Source of the DNA: Clostridia bacterium
Lineage (GTDB): Bacteria > Bacillota > Clostridia > Christensenellales > Borkfalkiaceae
DNA length: 43,866 nucleotides
Direction of reading: 5' to 3'
NCBI GenBank assembly: GCA_017415505.1
Contig: JAFQGG010000038.1
Coordinates: 1-43,866, forward strand
The position numbers were made by a program, and so were the translations under genes. The notes under the pieces are model-generated. The model saw only the letters and a list, made by a program, of their open reading frames with translations, did no database searches and had not been told where the DNA came from. This document shows, piece after piece, positions 33,704 through 40,503 of this stretch (the stretch's first letter is position 1; each line of letters starts with the position of its first letter).

Positions 33704-36574
33704 TTAAGCTTGGGGCGCGAGCGTCAATTCGTAGTAGCAAAGCATGAGCCACGAATTATAGATACCGTCGTATTTGTCCACGGTAATCTTTTGAAGGATA
33801 TCGAACACCTCTTGCGTGACTTTGATATATCCTTCCAACGCGCCCGTATTGTTGCTCGCCTCGAAACAAAGCGCCATTACGTCCGCCGTATAATCCTTAC
33901 CGCCGATATAGAACGCGCGCAACTCCTCGGGATAAATAAACTCGTTGTTCTCGTCCTTTGCCATGGCTTGACGGCAAATATCGTAAAGGGAAATAGAGGA
34001 GAAGAACGCCGTAGGTTTGTTGCAGTCGAGGTAAATAATCGCGTCGTTCGATTTCGCGCGGTATACGTCGTTCGTTTCGTCGTAATAGTATTCGATTGCG
34101 TCGGGCAGGTACAACTCGAATGTGTTAAGGTTCGCGCTGTAAGGACCTACCGCCGCGTTCGCCATATAGGTGTAGGATTCGCCCAAATAATCGATCACCA
34201 CGTCGTAGTTTGCCGTTACGTCGAGATAGGTCGTGAAGAGCATATAATAGGTCTTATTCGCTTCGAAATAATAGTAGAAACTAAAATTCGTTTCGGGAAC
34301 GAGTACGGTTTCTTCCTTGCCGTCCGCGCCCGTTTGCGTTTCTTCTCTATACACGCCGATTTGATCGGTGTAAGTGCCGAGGAAGGTTTCCTTGTCTTCG
34401 CCTACGAGGAAGCAAACGGTGTCGTAAGTGCCCAAAGAATAAATATGGTACGCGCCCGCCGTCGTCGGGGTGAACTTATACTTAAACCCGCGGGGTTTCA
34501 TGGCGAAAGGTACGCTTACGCTCGTCGTGCTCGTAAGCTTCCCGTTGACCTCTCGTACGGGGTTCATGGGGATCGCGGCGTGGAAGCTAATTCCCTTGGT
34601 GGGGTCTTCCATTTGCGCGGCGTTGCCGTACGGTTGATAGTATACGCAAAGCTCCAACCATTCGTTATCGTGCGTGTCGCCGTCCCATTTTTGCGCGTAA
34701 TCCACGTACGCCGTAACGAGCTTCAACAATTCCGCAAGCTCTTCCGTTACGGGCACGTAGCCGTTATTTTTCATATTATTCGAAGCGACCCAGCTATGTT
34801 CCTCGATAAGGTCGGCGAGGTTGTTTCCGCCCACCGTGCAGTACCCGCCGTAAGCGAGCAACCAAACGCTCGTTTCACTCCAAAGCGATTCGAATAACAA
34901 GTTGGCAAAGAGGATAGGACCGTCTTTCGCGCCTACGTGGTAATATCCGTCGCCCCCTTCCGATTGCGGATAGAGGACGGGAGTAATATAATCGTTAAAC
35001 TGTGCAGTCGCGCTTTCGTCCGTCGCGGGATTGGTTGCCGCGTACTTGAAAATCGTCGCGCCTACGTTGGAACTTACCAACGACTCGGGGGAAACGAGTT
35101 GGAGATTCTTGATCTTCACTTCGTCGTCGCCTGCGGAGGTATCGCCGTCTTTGAGATAGATAAGCGAAAGCCTGTGTTCGCCCATTTGTTCTTCTTCGTC
35201 GAATACGTACGCAAGGCAGGTCTTCCAATTTTGCTCGATTCCCGAGAATTTATGGATAACTACGTCGTCGATCAATACGTAGAGCATATCCCCGTCGAGT
35301 TCGCTACTAATAAGGTAATCGAAAGTGATAGCCGTGTCCGCGTTGACGGTGAAATCCACGTACAGCTCGGCGTAGGTGCTCACGAGCTTGTTGGGGGTGT
35401 ACAAATACCCGTCGGTTTCGTTTACCAGCCAGGGCCAAGAATATTCGTCCTGTTCGTTCCAAGAATAGTCGAACGCTTGATTGCCCCCGCCCAATACTTG
35501 GTGTACCTTGGAAATAGCGGGCGCTTCGACGTCGGGTTTGATTTGTTCGCTACCCGTACCGTCTTCGGGCGTTTCGTCTTCACTTCCGCCTGCCCCGATA
35601 ATCACTTGCTCGTATTCTTCGTCCGTGCCTTCGGTCAAAAGCGCGAACTTCTCGGTGAATTGGTTCTTGTTCGTCATAGACCCCGCTTCCATAAACGCGA
35701 TCGCACCGAAACGGTCGATCAGTACGGAATAGGGGATTGCGCTCGTGTTGAACATATTCGTCAAGTTTCCACCGCTCGCCGCCATATCGAAGAATAAGCC
35801 TTGCGCCGATTTGAACGCCGCGACGTCTTTTTTGCTGTCCGTCGTGCTCATGGCGAGCACGGACACGGTGTCGCGGTATTCGTAATACGCGCTGTTGAGC
35901 GCGGGGAATTCCATTTTACAAGGACCGCACCAAGTCGCCCAGAAATTGATAAGCACCGCTTTCTTTTCTTTGAGTACCTCGGAAAGCGTGTACGAGTTGT
36001 CGTCGGAAGTGGTGATCGTGAAATCGTACATCACGTCGCCGAGCTTGTACGTCTTTCCCGCAGGGGCGGTTTCTTTGATAACGCCCGTGGGTTTAATCGC
36101 AATCTCGACCGTCGTGCCGATTTCCGCTTCCGTCGTATACGAAGCGTCTTGATTTGCAAGCGCGTAGCCCGCGGGAAGCTCGGAAAGGGTCACTTCGTAC
36201 TCGCCCGCTTGGGAAATCATGTTTTCTTCTGTTCCCTCTTTGAACAGGGCGTATCCCGTTGCGGAGGTCGTTTTTACGGCTACCGTGTTTTCGCCGTCCG
36301 AAAGGGTAACTTTCACGCCCGAAATTCCGTATCCGCCTTCCGTTTGCACCTTTACGCGATATGCGTACAGGTTCTCGTTTTCGTCCGAAGACGACGAGGA
36401 GGAAGAGGAGGAATCGGACGAATCGCTATTCGATACCGAATCGCTTACGCTTACGGAATCGGAAGAAAAACCGCTGTCCTCAATACTGTCTTTCCCGCAA
36501 GCCACGCCGACGGCAAGGGAAGCCGTCGCGACGAGCGACGCGAGAAAAATAAGTGTCTTTTTCAATCTTTTCAT
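33704..36574 (-). CDS. Large surface lipoprotein with a TlpA thioredoxin domain
   Basis: The 956-residue protein has these parts: signal peptide with lipobox VGVAC (Cys26); a Ser/Asp linker (27-68); a Cna-B/prealbumin-like beta domain (about 70-165, KVQTEGGYGISGVKVTLSDG); a complete TlpA thioredoxin domain (about 172-315) with FWATWCGPCK (Cys216, Cys219) and cis-Pro segment SAIPYSVLIDRFG; a beta-sandwich domain (about 390-500); copy A of an unknown module (533-650); a PPC-like domain (about 690-800); and copy B of the module (827-952). The thioredoxin should act on the outer face of the membrane. It is 17 bp downstream of the small lipoprotein gene and 11 bp upstream of the Cys-rich one. It is a natural candidate partner of the nearby membrane TlpA cassette (inference). 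Confidence 0.85.
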   Translation of the reverse strand: MKRLKKTLIFLASLVATASLAVGVACGKDSIEDSGFSSDSVSVSDSVSNSDSSDSSSSSSSSSDENENLYAYRVKVQTEGGYGISGVKVTLSDGENTVAVKTTSATGYALFKEGTEENMISQAGEYEVTLSELPAGYALANQDASYTTEAEIGTTVEIAIKPTGVIKETAPAGKTYKLGDVMYDFTITTSDDNSYTLSEVLKEKKAVLINFWATWCGPCKMEFPALNSAYYEYRDTVSVLAMSTTDSKKDVAAFKSAQGLFFDMAASGGNLTNMFNTSAIPYSVLIDRFGAIAFMEAGSMTNKNQFTEKFALLTEGTDEEYEQVIIGAGGSEDETPEDGTGSEQIKPDVEAPAISKVHQVLGGGNQAFDYSWNEQDEYSWPWLVNETDGYLYTPNKLVSTYAELYVDFTVNADTAITFDYLISSELDGDMLYVLIDDVVIHKFSGIEQNWKTCLAYVFDEEEQMGEHRLSLIYLKDGDTSAGDDEVKIKNLQLVSPESLVSSNVGATIFKYAATNPATDESATAQFNDYITPVLYPQSEGGDGYYHVGAKDGPILFANLLFESLWSETSVWLLAYGGYCTVGGNNLADLIEEHSWVASNNMKNNGYVPVTEELAELLKLVTAYVDYAQKWDGDTHDNEWLELCVYYQPYGNAAQMEDPTKGISFHAAIPMNPVREVNGKLTSTTSVSVPFAMKPRGFKYKFTPTTAGAYHIYSLGTYDTVCFLVGEDKETFLGTYTDQIGVYREETQTGADGKEETVLVPETNFSFYYYFEANKTYYMLFTTYLDVTANYDVVIDYLGESYTYMANAAVGPYSANLNTFELYLPDAIEYYYDETNDVYRAKSNDAIIYLDCNKPTAFFSSISLYDICRQAMAKDENNEFIYPEELRAFYIGGKDYTADVMALCFEASNNTGALEGYIKVTQEVFDILQKITVDKYDGIYNSWLMLCYYELTLAPQA
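33719..34096 (-). repeat. Unknown surface module, copy B
   Basis: Residues about 827-952 of the TlpA-domain lipoprotein: starts EYYYDETNDVYRA, contains GYIKVTQEVFDILQKIT, and ends NSWLMLCYYEL. Confidence 0.6.
34625..34978 (-). repeat. Unknown surface module, copy A
   Basis: Residues about 533-650 of the TlpA-domain lipoprotein: starts near GGDGYYHVGAKDGPI, contains NNGYVPVTEELAELLKLVT, and ends NEWLELCVYYQPYG. Confidence 0.6.
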
Positions 36575-36591
36575 AAATCAAGGTTCTCCGA

Positions 36592-37002
36592 TTAGTTTGC
36601 CGACTGTACGGTGACGGTTACTTCGCCGTAGGTTGCGGGGGTCTTGTGAGCGTCGTTGTCGAAGGTGTACTCGCTCGAAAGCCCCAAAAGGTGAATGTCG
36701 TAAGTGTTTTCGCCGTTGGGGGGCGTTACCGTCGCCTTGCCGTTCGCGTCCGTGAATACGGGTTGCAAGCAGAATTCTTCGCCCAAGCAAAGCTGTACGC
36801 CTACGTTTGCGATGGGCGCGCCGTTTTCGTCTACGACGGTAAATTCGTAAGCCGTCGCCGTTTCGGGCGAATCGGAAACGGAATCACTTGCCGAAGTACC
36901 CGCGGAATTGCTTGCCGAATCGGCGGGATTTTGGCAAGAAGCGAATGCGATTGCTGAAAGAGAAAGTATGACTGCCGTCAAAAAAGTAATAAGTTTTTTC
37001 AT
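36592..37002 (-). CDS. Small surface lipoprotein with a Cna-B-like domain
   Basis: The 136-residue protein has a signal peptide with lipobox FASC (Cys23), a short Ser/Asp linker (QNPADSASNSAGTSASDSVS), and one beta domain (about 50-136: YEFTVVDENGAPIANVGVQL ... YDIHLLGLSSEYTF). This resembles the prealbumin/Cna-B fold and the N-terminal domain of the next lipoprotein. No catalytic residues are evident. GGAGG lies 10 bases before the ATG. It is the first gene after the promoter at 37087-37115 and lies 17 bp before the TlpA-domain lipoprotein gene, so it heads the operon. Confidence 0.8.
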   Translation of the reverse strand: MKKLITFLTAVILSLSAIAFASCQNPADSASNSAGTSASDSVSDSPETATAYEFTVVDENGAPIANVGVQLCLGEEFCLQPVFTDANGKATVTPPNGENTYDIHLLGLSSEYTFDNDAHKTPATYGEVTVTVQSAN

Positions 37003-37086
37003 GGTTAAAAAACCTCCAAAAGTAATATATCCGATTTTAATAAAATTAAATCCAAAAGGAAAACGCTTTTGCGTATACTTATATAT

Positions 37087-37115
37087 ATTATAGCATAATT
37101 GCAAGAAAAAAGCAA
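37087..37115 (-). promoter_or_regulatory. Promoter of the lipoprotein operon
   Basis: On the minus strand TTGCTT (37110-37115), 17-bp spacer, TATAAT (37087-37092). The leader is about 80 nt long. Confidence 0.82.
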
Positions 37116-37167
37116 GTATTTTAGTAAGTTTACCAACCGTAATTCCGCTTTTTTATGAATTTTTCGT

Positions 37168-37200
37168 AAAAAACCGCCCTCGCGCATTATGCGCGAGGGC
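37168..37200 (-). terminator. Terminator of nagB
   Basis: A 12-bp stem (37176-37187 and 37189-37200), followed on the minus strand by GG and six T (A at 37168-37173). Confidence 0.88.
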
Positions 37201-37217
37201 AAAAGGAGGACAAAATA

Positions 37218-37286
37218 ATGTTCCAATTAAAGCAAGCTTGCCGCGTCTTTGTCGCAAATAACGGTGACGAAGGGATGAAGCTGTAA
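37218..37286 (+). CDS. Possible 22-residue ORF antisense to the nagB end
   Basis: AAGGAGG (37203-37209) lies 8 bases before an ATG that opens a 22-codon frame, MFQLKQACRVFVANNGDEGM then KL. It overlaps the 3' end of nagB on the other strand. The ribosome site is excellent, but no promoter is seen and most of the frame is nagB complement, so chance is likely. Confidence 0.15.
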   Translation: MFQLKQACRVFVANNGDEGMKL

Positions 37287-37949
37287 AACGGAAGCGGGAA
37301 GCTCGGTCGTGATTTCACCTTGCACCATGCCTTTCACCGCTTGCGCTTTGTTCTTGCCCGATACCACCATGACGATAGATTTTGCTTGCATGATGTTTTT
37401 AATACCCATAGACAGCGCTTGACGGGGCACTTCGTCGATAGAAGCAAACAAACGGGAGTTGTCTTTAATGGTGTTCTCGGTAAGGTCTACGAGGTGTGTG
37501 ACGGAATCGAGGGGCGTGCCCGGTTCGTTGAAACCGATATGCCCGTTCGAGCCAAGCCCGAGCACCTGTACGTCCTGTTGCATGGTGGCAAGGAGCGCGT
37601 TGTAACGGTCGCATTCCGCTTTCGCGTCGGGCGCGCTACCGCAGGGCAGGTTGGTGTTGGCAAGATCGATATCGATCGAGTCGAACAGGTTGGTGCGCAT
37701 AAAATACGCGTAGCTTTGGTCGTGATCGGCGGTGAGTCCCACGTATTCGTCGAGGTTGACCGTCTTTACGCTTTTATACGACGTGCCGTTTTCCTTGTGA
37801 TCCTTAATCATATTTTGATAAGTGCCGATAGGGCTTGAACCGGTTGCAAGCCCGAGGATTGCGTTGGGGTTGTTCTTTACGATACCGATAATAATTTCGG
37901 CTGCCTTTTGGCTCATTTCTTGATAGTTTTCCGTAACGATAACTTTCAT
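37227..37949 (-). CDS. nagB: Glucosamine-6-phosphate deaminase
   Basis: The 240-residue enzyme converts glucosamine-6-phosphate to fructose-6-phosphate and ammonia, the last step in using N-acetylglucosamine. Family motifs are GLATGSSPIGTYQNMI, VNLDEYVGL (catalytic Asp) and GLGSNGHIGFNEPG (catalytic His and Glu). The length is that of the short Gram-positive form. TGAGGT precedes the ATG. It has its own promoter and terminator. No nagA or PTS gene is adjacent; the AraC gene upstream may be its regulator. Confidence 0.95.
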   Translation of the reverse strand: MKVIVTENYQEMSQKAAEIIIGIVKNNPNAILGLATGSSPIGTYQNMIKDHKENGTSYKSVKTVNLDEYVGLTADHDQSYAYFMRTNLFDSIDIDLANTNLPCGSAPDAKAECDRYNALLATMQQDVQVLGLGSNGHIGFNEPGTPLDSVTHLVDLTENTIKDNSRLFASIDEVPRQALSMGIKNIMQAKSIVMVVSGKNKAQAVKGMVQGEITTELPASVLQLHPFVTVICDKDAASLL

Positions 37950-37984
37950 TTTGAATACCTCATATAATAAAATTTATTTTCTCT

Positions 37985-38013
37985 ATTATAAATCTTTACG
38001 AAAAAAAAAGCAA
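37985..38013 (-). promoter_or_regulatory. Promoter of nagB
   Basis: On the minus strand TTGCTT (38008-38013), 17-bp spacer, TATAAT (37985-37990). Confidence 0.82.
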
Positions 38014-38061
38014 GCGTTTGGATTGCCTTTTTTTATAAAGTCGAAAAATTACAAAGCGCCG

Positions 38062-38853
38062 TTAAAAAATCGCGTTGCTTTTCCTGTATTCGGTGGGGGT
38101 GAGCGAAAACACTTTTTTGAAACAGCGGTTGAAATCGCGGAGTGAACCGAACCCCGAATTGAGCGCGATTTCCGTGATAGACTGCTTAGTTTTTTCTAAC
38201 AAAAACTTTGCAAGATAGCATCTTCTCAAAACGATATAAGAGGAAAAGGAAATACCCGTATACGCGTTGAAGGCTTTACTTAGCGTAACGGGGTGACAGC
38301 CGATTTCTTTTGCCACCGCGGTCAAGGTGATATCAAAAAGCAAGTTTTTATTGATGATGGCAAGCGCCGCGGAAATTAGTGTTTTTTGTATATTCTTTTC
38401 TTGCTTAAATTCGCAGTTTTCCGCAACGATGGCAAGAAGCGGGGCAAGCACGCTATCCGCTTTTAATTTGTCTAAATAAATAGTTTCTTTCGGGCAAATA
38501 TATTCCACGAGGTTCAAAACGGGCGAGGGGATAGCAAACACGCGCGTTAAAGGTTTTTTGTTTTGCAAAAAATCGTAAAAGCGTTTTCCCGCGCTTTGGT
38601 TGAATAACATTATGAAACATTCGCAATCCACGCTTTCGAACGAGTGCGCTTCAACCGGTTGCACGAAAATACCTTCGCCCGAGCGTATTACGTATTTTTC
38701 ATCTTCGATTTCCATCGTCAGTTCGCCTTTCGTTACGACGACGAGCTCCGTTTCTAAATTAATATGCGTAAGACATACGACGTTGACGGTGTACGAACAG
38801 CGAAAATTCTGGTTCGGAAAAATATCTGGATGATTTATCTTTTTTTCTTTCAT
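38062..38853 (-). CDS. AraC-family transcriptional regulator
   Basis: The 263-residue protein has an N-terminal cupin-like domain (about 20-90, LVVVTKGELTMEIEDEKYVI, RSGEGIFVQPVEAHSF). A C-terminal AraC/XylS double helix-turn-helix follows (about 160-260: ITLTAVAKEIGCHPVTLSKA and ITEIALNSGFGSLRDFNRCF). The target is unknown. It is divergent from a frameshifted MATE gene (186-bp gap) and upstream of nagB on the same strand, so either could be regulated. GGAGAGGAAAAGGTT precedes the ATG. Confidence 0.88.
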   Translation of the reverse strand: MKEKKINHPDIFPNQNFRCSYTVNVVCLTHINLETELVVVTKGELTMEIEDEKYVIRSGEGIFVQPVEAHSFESVDCECFIMLFNQSAGKRFYDFLQNKKPLTRVFAIPSPVLNLVEYICPKETIYLDKLKADSVLAPLLAIVAENCEFKQEKNIQKTLISAALAIINKNLLFDITLTAVAKEIGCHPVTLSKAFNAYTGISFSSYIVLRRCYLAKFLLEKTKQSITEIALNSGFGSLRDFNRCFKKVFSLTPTEYRKSNAIF

Positions 38854-38879
38854 AACCTTTTCCTCTCCGTTTTTTAGAT

Positions 38880-38908
38880 AGTATAAACTTTTTTTGCTCG
38901 TCTGTCAA
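38880..38908 (-). promoter_or_regulatory. Promoter of the second araC-type gene
   Basis: On the minus strand TTGACA (38903-38908), 17-bp spacer, TATACT (38880-38885). Confidence 0.85.
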
Positions 38909-38970
38909 CGGAAAATATGCAAAAAAATAAAAACTCGCCAAGTTTTGTCCTATTTTTGAAAGAAATTGTC

Positions 38971-38999
38971 TTGCGTTCAATAAAAATACGCGGTATAAT
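38971..38999 (+). promoter_or_regulatory. Promoter of the frameshifted MATE gene
   Basis: TTGCGT (38971-38976), 17-bp spacer, TATAAT (38994-38999). GCGGAGGTG serves the ATG at 39040. Confidence 0.82.
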
Positions 39000-39039
39000 A
39001 AATATACGAAGTTCTTGAAATGGGGTGCGGAGGTGTAAA

Positions 39040-40376
39040 ATGCAAAAATTAAAATTCGACGTTTTGAATGATCCGATAAGAAAAATTATTATCGGCGTTT
39101 GCGTTCCGCTCATTATCGTAACGGTGATTTCTTGGTTTACCACTTCCGTGACGAATATTTTGTACGGTAAATTCGGCGGGGAATATTTCACCGTGCAGGG
39201 CTTAATCGGTATCGTGCTCACTTCTATTACGCAAGTCGTTTCTTGCGTGATTTCCGCCTCGTGGATAAAAACGGCAATCTACTATAAAGAAAAACGTTCG
39301 GGGGACGAAAAGCCGTATTTGGCGACTTCCGTGTACGTAACGGTAATCGTGAAACGCTGTTGATCGGCGCTTGTTTGCTCGCGAAAAAACCGATTTTTTC
39401 CCTCTTTTACATACCCGAAAATCTCTATGAAAGCACGAGCGTCTTTTATACGGTGGGTTTGCTTTCCTATTATTTGACTTCTTTGGGGTATTTTGGCGTA
39501 ACGCTCGTAAACGGCGTGGGCAGTTCCACGCAACTGCTCGTGGGGAATCTAATCAATTCCTGCGGTACGATGGCGGTGGCTTTCGTACTGCTCGGCGTGT
39601 TCAAATTGGATATAATCGGGGCGGCGTTGATTGCACCCGTTTGCGGAATCGTTCTCGTCGTGTACGCGCTAATCGTGCTCAAAAAGAACGAAATCCCGTT
39701 GCCGAAAACCGCCAAGGGCTTCCGTTTGGATAAAAAGCTGTTTTTCGCAATTTTGAAAACGGGGCTTTTGATGGGCTTGCAAAGCCTGCTTTGCCAAGTA
39801 GGGGATATTTGCTTATCCGTGCAAACGAACAGGTTTGTAGATTCTGGATTGATTTCGCTTTCGTTTGTGGAAGTGGCAAGCGTAGGTTTACCCCTCACGG
39901 GAATTATGAGCAGTTTTTCCACCGTTTGTCTTGTGTTTATTCCGCCTAACTATAACGCGGGCAATAAAAAACGGGTAAAAAAATTTCTTTGGATTATGAT
40001 GGTGTTGACCGTTTCTTACGGCGCGATTCTTACGCTCGTTTACGCGTTTTTCGGAAAGTTCTTCTACGCAACGGTGTTCGACGACCCCAACCTTATCGCG
40101 CTCGGCGCGCGGTATTGGCGGTATTATTCCGCTTCCATGATTCCCGTTTCCGTGCTATTCGTATTACGCTACTATTTCGACTGTATCGGCTATAATCGTC
40201 TTGCCATGTTTGCGGGCGTTATGCAAATGCTTGGGGCGTTATTTGCCGCGTTCGTTATCGTTCCGCAATTTGGCGAATTAGGGAGGGGAATATCCACCGC
40301 GATTGCTTTTTCGTTTGCGACTATATATCTGGTCGTCGCTTATTTCTTGGTGGAGAAGTTCCATAAAAAAGAATAG
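39040..40376 (+). pseudogene. MATE family transporter gene broken by one frameshift
   Basis: The first frame (39040-39363) gives 107 residues starting MQKLKFDVLNDPIRKIIIGV, with MATE-type helices, and stops after VTVIVKRC. From about 39350 the next frame continues the same helix as ETLLIGACLLAKKPIFSLFY and runs without a stop to 40376. The two parts add up to about 445 residues, the normal MATE length. Restoring one base near 39350 rejoins them. No slippery run is present at the site, so programmed frameshifting is unlikely; either the gene is inactive or the base was lost in sequencing. Promoter, ribosome site and downstream hairpin are all intact, which favours a recent event or an error. 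Confidence 0.85.
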
Positions 40377-40397
40377 AATGCAATTAAAAAATGACCT

Positions 40398-40430
40398 ACG
40401 CCCGAAACCGTGTTTCGGGCGTGTAATTTT
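40398..40430 (+). terminator. Hairpin after the MATE pseudogene
   Basis: ACGCCCGAAAC and GTTTCGGGCGT (40398-40408, 40412-40422) form an 11-bp stem with a weak TAATTTT tail. Confidence 0.7.
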
Positions 40431-40441
40431 AATAAAAACAC

Positions 40442-40470
40442 TTTACAAAAAAAGATAAATATGCTATAAT
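40442..40470 (+). promoter_or_regulatory. Promoter of the ABC exporter gene
   Basis: TTTACA (40442-40447), 17-bp spacer, TATAAT (40465-40470). Confidence 0.8.
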
Positions 40471-40503
40471 TATAGCCAAATTTATGTTAAATCGGGGTTT
40501 ATC

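Noticed and set aside
32706-33707. Long open frame on the plus strand opposite the Cys-rich lipoprotein
   Set aside because: The minus strand has a signal peptide, lipobox, ribosome site and operon context; the plus frame has none and is a complement artefact.
39350-39363. Programmed ribosomal frameshifting in the MATE gene
   Set aside because: No slippery heptamer, homopolymer run or downstream pseudoknot is seen at the junction.
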